Notes: a model not told the origin generated them from the letters alone. A stretch of DNA of 64,000 bases from Strix aluco (GCF_031877795.1 NC_133935.1:81497748-81561747); one strand, 5' to 3'; counted from the first letter of the stretch, positions 46,939-58,780 are shown. Translations and numbers: made by a program.

Positions 46939-48776
46939 GTGAGTGTCTGTGGGATCGGGTTAGAGAATTCACCTCGCTCAGTGCCGGTGAGAAAAAACCT
47001 CCCCGCACACAAACAAAGGCAGAGCACAGGCATGGGGAACATTTTCCAGGTGCTCCGTCGCCTACACCCGCACAGAGTGTTTCCAGCCTCCCACCCATGC
47101 TCTCGTCACGGTGGAGCTGACCGAGACTTGGGAACTGTCAGTGCTAGGTTAACGGTTGGACTAGATGATCTTCAAGGTCCTTTCCAACCTAGGTGATTCT
47201 GTGATTCTGAGACAGGGCCGTGCCGTCCGCACCCAGCAGCACAGCTCCAGGCAGTGCCTTGCAGGTTCTTCCTGCCTGGACAGTCTCCTTCTTCCAATTT
47301 TCCATACATCAAAACAGCTGATCTTTTTTTCAGCAACCATCACGCTGGCTGTCCAGACCATGGAGGTCTTTGTTGTAAAGGCAAGGTTAGGTGCCTACCG
47401 TAATTTGTGTGCACAGCAACCACATTTTTCTGCGAGGTTTTCCCTAGCAATATGTCTTAATGACTATTAAGTGCATCTTTTTTCACTAACTTAACACGCT
47501 TCACCAAAGTATGAGTGAGTCATTACATGCAGGTAGCCATTACTCCTGTAAATATAGTAATAGGGTTCTTTTGCACCTCTTTGTGAGGCAGGCAGTTCCA
47601 GGAGTGAACAAAAAGCCTTTTGCAAGTTCCTATGGGTATTCTCTAGCAATCTCCTGTAATTCTGTCCTGCCACATGAAATAAAGATCACTTCCAGATCAT
47701 GTCTAACTCAGCACATCCCAGATTTTTGCATCTAAATTGAGTTTGGTGAGATCAGCTAGAAAGTTTCAGACTACAGTCCTCAACATACTGTTGGCCTTAG
47801 AGCAGGAAAACAGATATGATCCCCTGAGTTGTGAATTGGGACTGGTAACTTTGCAAAAATGCACATACACTGTGCAGCCACTGGAAAATCTCATGCTCTT
47901 TCATTTCTCCTCATCACCTATGACCAAGTTTGACCTCTGGTTTTATTCCAGCACTGCTCGTGACTGCACTCTAAAATGTACATGGGGAAGAACCATCACC
48001 ACAACCCCCTTAGGCCTACCTTGGATTTTAAATTCACATATTTAATGTTGGGCCTCACATGGTCTTTGCGTGTGCTTCCAGCTTTAGAACAGAATTTTCC
48101 TGGTCCCCTTTCACAAAAAGTCAAGGGATCACAAGATAGGCAAAGTGGCAGCTATCTTTACTGCACACGGAAATTTCCACTGTAAGGGTTTGAGTCTAGA
48201 CTCAAATCTTAGTCTCAGTCTCCGTTCCACTCCTAATTCCTCTGAATATCTCTCCATGATGATCAGAAGTAAAACTGGTGAGCAGCCAGTTGAGAAATCT
48301 GTTTGGAAAATTCCAACTTTTCTCATTTTTCCATTCAAGAAAACTCCTGCATCCTGTCTCTCACAGCAAAAATGCATCAAGCCCAATTCTCAGCTGGTAA
48401 AGGTGAAGTTACCTAGATTTACAGCTTCGGCCCTGCACCAACAACCAGTGCAAAAAGAAGCTGAGACAAATCAGCACTTATTTCATGCCTGAGCATAACA
48501 CCCAAGGCGTACGTATAAATACAGTAGGAGCAGATAAAGTGCCATTGGATGCACAACAAAACTCCCCCACTGCAGGAGCAGGCTGTGCCCTCCCAGCACG
48601 ACTCAATAGATTGACAGTTCTTCCCAACATGTTTTTGTGTCACTAACTTTTTCTAAAGATGATTCATCAACTTGTTTCCCCACTGAATTAATAAGCTCAT
48701 AACAATGTCTGTGTCACTTCTTTTCTTTAACATTTCCTCTCTCCTCTTTCCTCCTTTTTTGCTCTCCTTTGTTCAG
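46939..48776 (+). other. FRMD4A: FRMD4A intron with CR1 fragment
   Basis: The intron is 1.84 kb long with a GTGAGT donor and a TTGTTCAG acceptor preceded by a long pyrimidine tract. It contains a CR1 3' fragment at 47136-47211. The rest is unremarkable. Confidence 0.9.
47136..47211 (+). mobile_element. CR1 LINE 3'-end fragment
   Basis: The segment has the CR1 3' signature: CTGTCAGTGCTAGGTTAACG, then GGTTGGACTAGATGATCTTC and CCTTTCCAACCT. It ends in the octamer-type tail ATTCTGTGATTCTGAG. Only the last 76 bp or so of the element are present, as usual for strongly 5'-truncated CR1 insertions. It lies in the sense orientation relative to FRMD4A. Confidence 0.92.
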
Positions 48777-48848
48777 AGAAGCAACAGACAACTCACCCAC
48801 TATGGATGAGTCTCAGTCTCCAACCCACCAAAGTACTGATGAATAGAG
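48777..48848 (+). CDS. FRMD4A: FRMD4A alternative C-terminal exon (tail ending STDE)
   Basis: After TTGTTCAG the exon completes glycine and encodes EATDNSPTMDESQSPTHQST, then DE, with a TAG stop at 48844-48846. This is the C-terminus I associate with the reference mammalian FRMD4A protein. A GT at 48849-48850 (GAG/GTATAG), two bases after the stop, could act as a donor. If so, the exon would be 72 nt long and splice to the exon at 50873, which would then serve as 3'UTR. A junction so close to the stop would not be expected to trigger nonsense-mediated decay. The tail is acidic and lacks a PDZ ligand. Confidence 0.92.
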
Positions 48849-50872
48849 GTATAGTAAGGGAACGTTTTGTTCTTTCATCCTTCTGCCATATAGTCCGTGA
48901 ACGCAGTGCAAATAACCGGCATCCCGCTGTCCCAGAGGAGCAGCCCTTTTAATTGTGTGCCTGGTTTTTTGGCAACAAGGCTTCCTTCAGCTCTCGGAAG
49001 CACAACTTGAAAGCATCTCGAAGCCCCCTCTGTGCCTTTTCAGCAAGTTTGCGGCTGTGGCACTTTCCCCTGCGTTTGTGCAGAGGTTGAACGGGCACAG
49101 AGAGCAGGCGGTAGTGACGGATTTGTGGCTGGGGACGTTTCAAAGCAGCGTGGGCAAAGTGCTGCGGGGGGAGCGGGAGCAGCGTGGTGGGGAGACGAGC
49201 TGGGGTAACCGGGGGCCTCGGCGGACCTGGAGTGAGGTCCCAGCAGTGCTCCAGCCACGGCACGGAGCACCCCTTCCTCCTTCCCTACCACAGAGCAGAT
49301 CTGTGAAGCAGAGGCTGTTAGCAGCAGCGAGGCTTCATGGAACGAGGAGCAAACCTGGCCCCGTTCCTGTGGGAAGACAGAGGAGGAAGGGTGGAGGGAA
49401 CAAAAAAAAAAAATCCCTCAGAGTATTTCTGTTTTAATTAAACTGCCATCACTGTCTGATGCTCTCATTTGAATCTACAACCATTCACAGCTGTCAAGTA
49501 TTTCAAGCCCAGCTTTCTAGAGATATCCCATAAACCTCAGTACTCCAGCACAGAGCTGGGAAACAAAAGGCTCTTTAACATGCAGACAGTGATGCCCTTG
49601 CCCAGGTTCCTCCCAGACACCGGTCCCAGGGAAACCAGGTGGAAAACAGAGCAGAGGAAGCAGGAACTGCCAGACTGCATCAGATGTGAGATCAGTCCTG
49701 CAGGGTGGGGAGGGAGCCAAGGAAGGAGTGAGAATCCCTCAGTAAACAGAAAAAAAATGCATCTCCCACTTTAGGCTTGAAAACAATCTCTAGTTTGGAA
49801 GTTGGTTCAAATCAAAGTGTGAGGGAGAGACATCAATTCTGAACATCACTATGCAGATATAGCAGTCACTTTTCAAAATATCAAGATTTTGACTTTGTGT
49901 TGTCCCCTAGCAAGGAACTCTGCATTCTAAGCCAGGAGCTGACCCTGATCAGAGCTCTAAGATAAATAGCGAAGAAAATTCTCATAAACTGTCTCATCTG
50001 CTCAGTACAGGTTAACTGTACTGCAGCAAAAGAAGCAGTAGGTTGTCAAGAGGGGAGCCCCAAGACGAGGACTAGGCTACCTACAACAAAGCATGGTCCT
50101 TTCTGCATTGGACCTTTTACCCTCTCAAGTTGCTTCCTAGCTCATCCCTGGAAAGCCCCATAACTCTGGGATTGCCAGGTGATGCACAAGCCTCTGCCCA
50201 GAGCAAAAGTGCTACAGGAAAAGCACCACCACCCTCCTACTTCCATGTCCCCCCGGGTAATACAGTCTATGGCCAAGAGGGCTGCTCTCAGGACTTGCTC
50301 CCTGGAGAGCATCCTACTGAAAAATCTCTTTACCCCAGCTTCCTGCTGGGCAGGAAAGCAAGACAGAGCCCCTTGGGCAAGGCAGAGCGCTGCGGCTGTG
50401 CGCGGGGAGGGAAGAGGCCACACGCAGAGGAAGCAGAGGCAGGTGTGGTACCACGTGTGGTGGGACAGACACCGCCCGGCCACAAGCTCTCGCCCTCCAG
50501 CAGCCACTCTGCTTTCCTGCAGTGCATCCCACTGGCAGCAGCTGAAAGCACAGCAGCTCGGCCTGCTGCCGTCCCGGCATCCACAACTCAGGGCACGCTG
50601 GCCACGGAGAGGCTGCCGCAGCTTGGCTTTCTCCTGCTGCCTCGCAGCAGGCAGGTTGCTGGGTGAACAAGGCTGCCAGGCAAGAGCAAACCGGGTCAAA
50701 GCAGGGTCCTGCATGCTGAGCCCACCCCAAGCATCAGCTCCAGGGGCACCTGCAGAATGCAGCGGGGTCTGTGAATATCCTGTGTTTCTTCCCACCTGTA
50801 ATACGATGTTTTATGCCCGTGGTTAAACTTTGCAGGAGCCCCTGTCCTAACAAAGTTTCCTTTCTCCTGCAG
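48849..50872 (+). other. FRMD4A: FRMD4A intron, or 3'UTR of the STDE form
   Basis: The interval runs from the possible donor to the TCCTGCAG acceptor at 50872. If the exon at 48777 is used as a terminal exon without splicing, this would be its 3'UTR, and ATTAAA at 49437-49442 is one possible signal. A GC-rich part at about 50.2-50.8 kb is open in several frames on both strands, which I attribute to composition. Confidence 0.7.
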
Positions 50873-50975
50873 GACCTACAACGATAGCTGTTTCCTGGAT
50901 TCTCCCCTCTATCCAGAATTAGCAGATGTCCAGTGGTATGGGCAGGAAAAAGCCAAGCCTGGGACTCTAGTGTGA
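50873..50975 (+). CDS. FRMD4A: FRMD4A alternative C-terminal exon (tail ending GTLV)
   Basis: After TCCTGCAG the exon joins in phase with the exon ending at 46938 and completes a glycine codon. It then encodes TYNDSCFLDSPLYPELADVQ and WYGQEKAKPGTLV before the TGA at 50973-50975. The conserved look of the segment, the clean splice site and the exact phase show it is a real coding exon. The terminal T-L-V fits a class I PDZ-binding motif (S/T-x-hydrophobic). I believe this tail is shared within the FRMD4 family. It is used when the exon at 48777 is skipped. Confidence 0.93.
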
Positions 50976-51923
50976 ACCCCTGACCTCAAGTGAATCACAT
51001 CAATGCCATTCTGAGATCACCTCACTGCCTCTCATTTGCCTTACCCAGATGCACTGTCACCCAGCACCAGCTTCAACTCTAAGCACTTTTCTCACGATGC
51101 AATTCAAGATGACATTTACAGAACACCGGCCCCGAGACATCCACCGCGACGGCCGCAGCGCGTCCCACTGCCAGACCGGTGCGTGTTCCTCCCACAGCCC
51201 ACGGGGCAGCGGGTGCAGAGCAGCAGCCACCTTAATAGTCAGCTGGCAATTTCAAAATCGATTTTCCTTTGAAACGATGGAAGCCCTTCAAGGCTTACAG
51301 CAAATCTTACTGTTGTGTGGCATGTAACAGCAGTAAGATTTCCATGACCTGCGATCTGAAGCCAACAGAGAATTAGTTTAAAGGGGGGAGGGAAGGGGGG
51401 TAAAAATGGGACAGAGGCTCAGAAATAATCCTGAAAGTGCATTTGTTATGAAACAGTAAAACCCCGTCACTTCAAAGATGTGTCAGAGCCTCGCCATCAG
51501 ATCTGCGCTGCCAAAGATCACCACACCAACATCGGCAGGATGAGTTTGCTCAGCAAGTTCTAGCTACAAGAACATCTCTCTCATTTAACTCAATGGCAGA
51601 CACGACCACCTCCTGTAAAATGGCATTTCCTTCTTAGCTTTGAGCCCACCTACGCGCAAGTAAAATAACCCAATGTGCTGAAGACACTGGAGGTCTGGGC
51701 TGGTATCACGGCATCGCTGTCTACAAGCTACTATTAAACTGGACAAACAAGGTTTACAAAGGCATTATCTAAAGCAGAGGCAAGTACTGCTACTCACAGC
51801 ATCTCTGTGGCTGGCAGAGGTTGCACACCAATACATACAGAGGTTGGGGTTGTGTTGGTTGGTTTTTCATACTCTGATGAAGATAAAAATTGCCAAAAAA
51901 ACCTTTCTCAAACAGATACAGCC

Positions 51924-51929
51924 AATAAA
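51924..51929 (+). terminator. FRMD4A: Possible proximal poly(A) signal AATAAA
   Basis: A canonical hexamer lies about 950 bp after the TGA stop at 50973. Use of this site would produce a short 3'UTR. No strong GU-rich element is evident just downstream, so the call is weak. Confidence 0.35.
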
Positions 51930-52590
51930 TTCTAATCGATTTCTGCACAAAGCATTAAGGTGAAATCAAAGGGAAAGCACATCGCAATCTAATTGACAGG
52001 TAAAGCTGCATTAACATATCTGTTCCACTCATCTTCCCTTCGTTAGCACCAGTGTAGCAAAGGGCTCGTCACCAGCGTAAGCTGTGTGGGAGAACCGGTC
52101 TGTCGGGAAACAGAAAGGCTGCGCAGCGGGGTTGAACAACCAGCAGATGAGGCAAATTTTCCCATTGCAAGAAGCCACCACAAGAAGGAGAAGCAACTCA
52201 AGTAGGTGTTGGACACAAGCGAGAGCTGCCTGCTGATACCAAAAGGAATCGTACGAGAGAGTCACGGAAGGAGCTGCAAGTTTACACATACTTTTGAGCA
52301 ATGCTTTATACATGTCAAGCCATGGAACTTTAAAAGGCCTCAAAGACACTTTTGTAACGAACAAGTGCACAATCTAGGTGGATGTTGAAGCTGGCACATC
52401 TAGTCTTCATTGCGGTGCTATGCTGTTTTTATTGCCACTAGATGGGGGGAGGTACTCAGCCTTCCCCCGTTTGTGCGTGCAAACGATGATTTCCTATGGG
52501 AAAGGCATTAAAAGAAACGGCTGGAGGGGGTTACTTTGTGAAAAGCAGAAACTGAAGTTAGCTTTAGTTTAAGAAAAAAAAGGAAAAAAG

Positions 52591-52616
52591 TGCGAGTGTG
52601 TGTGCGTGTGTGTGTT
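52591..52616. repeat. TG-rich dinucleotide microsatellite in the 3'UTR
   Basis: An interrupted TG run (GAGTGTGTGTGCGTGTGTGT) forms a simple repeat. In RNA it would be a UG-rich tract of the kind bound by CELF or TDP-43 type proteins, by inference. Confidence 0.8.
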
Positions 52617-53032
52617 CCAGGAATAACAATAGCGTCTACCAGACAAAGTAGGGCGAAACGTTTAAAATTAAACACCGCAACTTGGGGGGCTGCCACACCT
52701 TTTGGAATTAAGATTGCTGGAAAACTGCATTCCAGGCTTTAAAAGAGAATGGGTTCTTCGTAATTCGGCTTGGAAAGATGATGGGGTTTCTAAAAATGAA
52801 TGCAAGCGGCTCATGCGAATACCTTTTTGCAACACATACGAGTGCTTCGGTTCTCCGCGCTTGCCCGCTGTGCTGCTGCCTCGTGTCACTGCAAGGCAGA
52901 GGGGGTGGCCGTGCAGGGGGGAGGACAGCGATGGGCAGAAAGGCTGTTACCTGTCCAGGGAAATCCATGGCAGAGCCAGGAAGGAAACGCCTTCATGTCC
53001 ACACATGAAGCATAAATGAATTATCCCTCTGG

Positions 53033-53053
53033 AAAAAAAAAAAAAAAAAAAAA
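53033..53053. repeat. A21 homopolymer in the 3'UTR
   Basis: This is an uninterrupted run of 21 A residues on the plus strand. It lies within transcribed 3'UTR and is expected to cause internal oligo(dT) priming. Confidence 0.9.
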
Positions 53054-53629
53054 GCAGCATACTTTTTGACACTGGCGAGGGGGTTTTAAAGGTAGCCATG
53101 CAAACCTCGTGCTTCTGGCCCTCCCCAAAGGATCACCGCAGGAGTACAACCCCCTGCAGCAGTCATCGAAGCCTCTGGAAGGACAGACAGCGGTGAGATT
53201 GCACCCTTGATCTGGATGTGCACAATGTGGTTCTCACCATCTCTTTGTGCTTTGGGGTCTTTAACATGGGAATTATTTCAAGCTCCTAATTGGATTTTTA
53301 GCTGGATAAGAGATAGTACTGATTTTACTGATAAGATTCAGTAGCTAAAGTGAAAGGATTAAATAAGGACCAAATTAAGCAGCAGCAAGTAATTTAGCCC
53401 ACGGATTTTTAGGGGCTCTGAGCAACTGTCTGTTTTCTTTTTAATTTCCCTGGTAAGTGGTTTTGGGTTGGTTTTTTTTCTGTGTACCTTCTTTTAATTA
53501 AAAAGAATTCAACAACAGCGGCACTATGAGGCCTCTGGGCACTACAGGAAGAAACATTAATTCCTCCAAGACCAGATCTGCAGTTTTGCAGCAAAGGTTA
53601 AAAGGTGGCAGCCCTGAAATTAGGGGGGG

Positions 53630-53649
53630 AAAAAAAAAAAAAAAAAAAA
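53630..53649. repeat. A20 homopolymer in the 3'UTR
   Basis: This is a second pure A run, 20 long, about 600 bp after the first and preceded by a G7 tract. It could also be mistaken for a poly(A) tail in cDNA data. Confidence 0.9.
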
Positions 53650-54533
53650 GATAAATGGTTAGCCTGAATTGCAAACAGGCTGGAGTAGAGAAAAAGCTTT
53701 CTAGAAACGGATTGAGTTTTGCTTTGTGTTCTGCTTTTCTGTTTTGCAATCAAGGCACACGTGAGCAGCCAGTCTGGTAGTAAAGACAGATTAAGTAAAA
53801 CAGGTTTTACTGTTTAGCTCAATTCAATTAAACACAAATGTACATAAAATGTTAATCATATGAGATTAACATATTTAAGTATAACGCGGAGGGGTATATA
53901 CATAGCTATTATATACAAGCACTTGACTACCAACTTAACCCCTCCTTTACTTTTTTATTTTTCAAGGCTCCATCTGACATAAAGCCACAATTGCGTTCTT
54001 AGTCTACATGTCTGACGCTCCCTCTGTTTAGCCAGGAGCCGGGTGTACGGGCGATGCACCGGGCCGTGCTGGGAGGCAGGGTTTATTTTTAAATGATATT
54101 ATATGCAGTTGAGTGTTGAAAATGTTGAAACAGTCCAATTTGTTTTCACTCTGTATTAGTTTTAGTTTCAGGCATAGCCGATCCCCATTCAGGTGCTATC
54201 AGATGACCAGTTACTGCTTAGTTAACTAGATGTAAAGTTTTACATATATATTAATGTCAATAGTTTTATTACAAGTTGTGTAAAATGGACTCTCTAGTTT
54301 AAAAAAAAGAAAAAAAAAAGGAAGAAAAAAAATTAGGTCTCTCCTGAAATTGACTTTAGAGCATGGAAGATGATTTTACTGGATTCTGTTCAACTGTAAT
54401 CAAGGAAAAAATATGTATGTTGTAGAAAAAGTTGCAGAATTAAAAAAGATCTGCTTTTAATTTATTCTTTTTGTATTAAGAATTTGTATAGTTACCTTTA
54501 CATTTTGCAAAACGGTGTTGTCAACACTTCCTT

Positions 54534-54539
54534 ATTAAA
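54534..54539 (+). terminator. FRMD4A: Distal poly(A) signal ATTAAA of FRMD4A
   Basis: The common variant hexamer ATTAAA is followed 10-20 bp later by CAAAATG, a plausible cleavage region. A GTGGTCTTTTC stretch then follows as a GU/U-rich downstream element. Base composition changes sharply from AT-rich to GC-rich just after this point, which fits the end of a 3'UTR. Confidence 0.7.
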
Positions 54540-54556
54540 GCATTTTCAAAATGAAA

Positions 54557-57500
54557 CCTCGCAGTGGTCTTTTCAGGAGGGCGCAGGGCGTTACTGTGGC
54601 GAGACACTGGGTCCAGATGTGGGCACAGCTGGCCAGGGGTGCCGGGAGGGACCCACGCCGTCGCTGTCAGGGGACCCAACTGCAGGAAACGCTGGGCATT
54701 CCCCCCGAAAAGCCCCGTCCTTCAGAGATCCCCCGGGATTCAGCGCTCGTGCTCAGCAGATCCCGGCTTGCTCCAGCGCCGGTTCTCTCAGGCACGAGGT
54801 GCGGGGGCTCAGGGCTCTCGGGCAGGGAGAAACCGCGTGGGTGACCTCCCACCGCGGTAGGAAACGGTCGCGAAAACAGCATTTACTTCCAATGCACGTG
54901 CCTTGAATTGCACATACCTACAATTAAGGCTCACTTGCCCGGCCCCGCAGGGTTTAGGGATGCCACCAAACGCTGCCGTTTCCCGCTCCATGGGCAGGGG
55001 TGACCCCTGCAGCCACCCAGCACCCCCTCCAAAACGGCGGCAGTTTTAAACAGCCACACGCTTCACCTGGGAGCTGTCCCCACTTCTAGGCGCCCAGCGC
55101 AGTGGCTTCCCATCCCTTCCATTTATTCCCACTGTCCAGGGAGCTCCTTTCCACCCCAGCATCTCTTGTATCATCCACCCGATCCCCCCTGCGCCCCGGG
55201 GAGCCACCAGTGGCACACCCCAGAGCCAGGAGGCCACCCCACCCCCCAGCATCGCTGCCTGGGGGACAGCCGTAAGAAATCCCCAAAAGGGTTTGGGATG
55301 GGACAAAACGACGATTACATTTTTCAGAATCCCCCAAACTCTAGGACTTGGGCTCAGATTTATCGCCAGGAGCTCCGACACTGCCGCAGGCACCTCCTCG
55401 AAGCTCTGCAACACATCAGGAGCAGCTTTCACGACAGCCTGCTCCAGATTTGATACCAGCACCAACACCCTTGCGCCAGCCCTCTTCAAGGGCACCATGT
55501 CGTGTCCTCATCCCCCAGGTCCAGGAGCTGGGGTGCTCCCCTCCCCCAGAAGTGAAGCCATTTACATCTCTACCAGGTTCAGTTTTTGGGCAAGGCTGGA
55601 TCTATAACGGAGATTCTATGGCAGCGAGCAGAAGAGGAACCCAGTTCCTCAATCAAAATAAATTGACCCCACATACATCTACCCTAAGAGCCTTTCCAGC
55701 AGTATAGACAAATAGCAAATAAGGAATTAAAAGCATTTAACTACCATCAGGCATGATAACACCGACACAAAGCAGGTATCACAGACTCTGAGAGTACCAC
55801 CTCACACAGCCCCTTGGGGAAGGGAAGGGGTCAGGGGCTCCAACAACCAGGGGAACCAAAGTCCAAAAAACACTCCAGACATCACTACAGTGAACGCATG
55901 ACTTCATCCTAAGGCTACAAGTCTTTGGATTCCGTGGAGTTATTTCTGCCTAACGCAAGAATTATCAGAAATAAACATCTGGAGAAGCCCAGAGGGAAAA
56001 GTCTAAATCGCTAAACTGAAACATACCCTCCCCACAAAAACTGTCAAGCAGCATGACAGCTGCGCCACACCCACTCGTCCCTAAACTGGACTCGGGTGGG
56101 TTTCGGATTTTTTTTTGGCTAAAAGGCATTATTAACTATTTGATCATGGTCTGGTAGCTGTAATTTGGGGCCATCCAGCTGCAAACAGCCTCAAACCCCT
56201 GATGAGAAGCAGCTGCCGTAACAGTGTCCCCCCGCCTCGCGATCCCCCCGAGGACCGAAGTCAGCTCTCACGTGCCGGACAGCTGGAAACTCTTACACAG
56301 ATATGCCGTGAGAAAGTGCTGCTCGGTTCCTCGTGCAGCACCATTCCACGAATTGCAAGGGGATAAAGTTCTTCCGTCATGGGATTCATTCAAGCAAGGC
56401 GGCTGTATTTCAGGGACTGTCAGCAAGGAGGCACATTGCTTAAATTACATTCTTTAAAACCTGATCAGACTAAAACATTCCAACCCCAAATTCACATCCC
56501 TACAGGAAGCGCATCCCCACTCAAACCAGTACTCAGGGTACCATTAAACTCGCCTCAATAATTAGCTCTAAAGCAGGAGGGAAAAATCTATCTAATACTA
56601 TTACAGATGCCCTAAAGACTCCAGCTCCCTCTAAAGCAGACATTACAATGCTCCTGAAGCCATCCCCTGGCTACTCACTTGCATCACTTTCCAGGGAAAT
56701 TATAGCTCTTCTGAACGAGGGGCAATATTGTCCCTCAATTATTTAAGAGTACAAAACCAAGGTCAGGACTAAGATTTAGAAACAGCTCAGGAAATCATCT
56801 CGGTGGGGAGAGGGATAAAGTTGCAGTGTTATAAATAAATGTTTCCTGTTGTAATAACGGCTCCAAAGAATATCTCTATAGAGCACTGCAAAAAAATCAG
56901 CAGACACCACTGTTAATGAAACTCTTCCACGCTCTTGACATCTGCCCAGCTTCTCCCCGCAAATCCCCATCTATTCCCCAAAGGCCCCTCCCTGAGCACT
57001 GGTTAGGTCTCATCAGCCTCATTTTTATTACTTCTAAACTGTTTAAGCTCTTGACATCTTCTCTGGGGTCAGACACTCCAGACTGAAAAACTCCTGTGTC
57101 CCAAGAGGCACTTCAGAATCTGGAGAGTCTCCAGGAGAACCTGAAGTTCCTGAGGACACTCCTCCAAACCCACTGCCAGCACAAATCCCCCCCAGCATGT
57201 CTCACTGTGCCATGGGGCAATACCCATGGGAGACAGGCAACTCCTTCAGAAGAGGGGACCAGTTCCTGCCCCACACTTCCAGTCGAGGTGAGGACTTGGA
57301 CAAACAATACACTGGAATATTGACCCATTTCTTCAGGAAACGTGTACCAGGCCTACCGCAGCAGCAGCTCGATGGTTACAAGTCCAGGATGCCCACAGGC
57401 ATCAGAAGTATCACAAGACCTGCTGCCTCACAGGGGTGGTCACGGAATACCAGATTCAAATACCTGCCCGAATCCAACCCCCAGCAGCCAGGACCAGACC

Positions 57501-57715
57501 CTCCCCTCTCCACTGACTGCACAGAAGGGGCCTCTCCAGAGGCAGAGGAGTGGGCTCTGCATCAGCTCTACTGGATCTGCGGGGCCAGACAGATGCGAGG
57601 TCTGGATTCTCACAGGTGTGGGTAGAGGCAGTTATTAGCAGCCACTGCAACGGTCAGTGATTTGTTTTGAGCTTCACCGTGGGTCCTAGAAAGGTCTCCT
57701 TAAGAGAAGGACCAG
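54557..57715. other. Intergenic region between the convergent genes
   Basis: No splice-bounded coding sequence, RNA gene or mobile element is recognised. The first kilobase is GC-rich and open in several frames. A minus-strand AATAAA lies at 57024-57029 and another at 55122-55127. Either could extend the PRPF18 3'UTR further left than I place it. Confidence 0.6.
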
Positions 57716-58699
57716 TTTAATACTGTTGCAGAGGTACCACTGTTCTTGTAATTAAAAAAAAGCACGTTATTTCAGCCTAAGACTTTGAACCTGCACCACT
57801 AAGAAAGTTTCAATATTTCACTGTTTAAGCAGAATTACACATCATCATTTCTGTGCGTTCCCTCACCATTCCCAGTCAAGACACACAATGGTAAAGATTT
57901 GTGGCTGCTAGAAATACTGTTCATGGTCATGGGAGGTCCTAATTATTTTCTCTGCAATGCCCAGCAGACTGAAATTTTCTCCAGATGTATAAGAATGGGA
58001 TTTGAAAGTCTCAAGAGCCATAAGATTACTTCCCCCAAGCCCCAAAGGCTTATATTAAAAGTGTTGTTACCAAAAAAAAAAAAGCCAAATCAGATGCATT
58101 CAAGATCAAAAACTCTGCACTGAGGCTGGCTGTATTTTTCAGCTGAAACATATATAAACTTTTTTTTTTTCTCTCCTGATAAATACCACATGAAAGATTA
58201 GCCAATAAAGTCTTCATATTTACAGAAATAACCAAGATTCAGATTCAACTGCTTCTCTCTAATCATCTCCCCACATCGGTCTCCAATGGGAAAGCAGCCA
58301 AAAAAGCTCCACATATGCTCCTTGCAGGGCTGAGTCTCACCTAGAACTCTAAGATATGGGAAACAGTTCAGTCTGTATGCTTGCCTGAATATCAAACTGA
58401 AATAAAAGCAAGGGTCATGTTCACTGTCCCCTGGTCCTTGTCCTGGTCATAATCCCTTTAAAAAAAAAAAAAGACCCTCTGCTGCATCTTGTATGTGCTC
58501 AGCATAAAGCATAGATTTAAAAAGAAATCTAAATAAACGGGGCTTGTAAAAAGGAAGCTGTAGAAAATCTGCTGCTTGATGCTTTTTCACAAAGCCCACC
58601 CTAGGTTCCTGTTGGTGTTTAACCACAAACTCCGTCTCTTCAATCCTCTCTGAGTCTTGGAGATCAAAATATGAGTCACGCCTTGGACACTGCAGAGCC
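57695..58699 (-). other. PRPF18: PRPF18 3'UTR (extent inferred)
   Basis: The region follows the PRPF18 stop codon on the minus strand. It contains no plausible coding sequence and has several short A/T homopolymers (58072-58083 and near 58160). Its end depends on which poly(A) signal is used. Confidence 0.55.
57716..57721 (-). terminator. PRPF18: Candidate PRPF18 poly(A) signal (ATTAAA on minus)
   Basis: TTTAAT on the plus strand reads ATTAAA on the minus strand and would give a 3'UTR of just under 1 kb after the TGA at 58700. It is the first such hexamer downstream of the stop. The alternative canonical AATAAA at 57024-57029 would give about 1.7 kb. Confidence 0.4.
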
Positions 58700-58780
58700 T
58701 CATAAAGCGTTGTACTCCACACATTTCGATGGGTCTGTTGGGAAGTGCTTCTGGCAAATGGTCATGAGCCTCTTCAGCCC
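58700..58780 (-). CDS. PRPF18: PRPF18 last coding exon
   Basis: Read on the minus strand, a CTAG acceptor is followed in phase 0 by GLKRLMTICQKHFPTDPSKC, then VEYNAL and TGA at 58702-58700. This is the exact C-terminus I know for PRPF18, a U5 snRNP-associated factor needed for the second catalytic step of pre-mRNA splicing in the nucleus, working with SLU7. The segment is the final helix of the helical Prp18 domain. The gene converges on FRMD4A. Confidence 0.96.
   Translation of the reverse strand, partial: GLKRLMTICQKHFPTDPSKCVEYNAL

Larger units (their letters stand above)
12188..54556 (+). other. FRMD4A: FRMD4A locus, 3' part of the gene (summary entry)
   Basis: Thirteen exons on the plus strand join with matching phases. 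They encode 776 residues when ending in the exon at 48777, or 787 when ending in the exon at 50873. The protein matches what I know of FRMD4A: the end of a FERM domain, a cytohesin-binding coiled-coil region and a Ser/Pro-rich tail. The family scaffold connects PAR3 with the Arf6 exchange factor cytohesin-1 at cell junctions. The N-terminal part, including the start codon and the first FERM lobes, lies left of the window. Convergent PRPF18 supports FRMD4A rather than FRMD4B. The start given here is only the first exon in the window, and the end is inferred from a poly(A) signal. Confidence 0.95.
50976..54556 (+). other. FRMD4A: FRMD4A 3'UTR
   Basis: The stretch from the stop codon to the poly(A) signal at 54534 has no splice-bounded coding sequence. 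It becomes AT-rich and U-tract-rich towards its end (about 53.8-54.5 kb), as expected for a long neuronal-type 3'UTR. A proximal AATAAA at 51924-51929 could give a shorter UTR of about 1 kb. Two pure A-tracts lie inside it (53033-53053 and 53630-53649), along with a TG-rich microsatellite (52591-52616). The extent is inferred. Confidence 0.75.

Noticed and set aside
50142-50826. Long open frames of 178-217 codons on both strands in three frames
   Set aside because: They overlap one another in a GC-rich, stop-poor stretch, have no recognisable domain, and sit within an FRMD4A intron. Simultaneous openness in several frames points to base composition and not coding.
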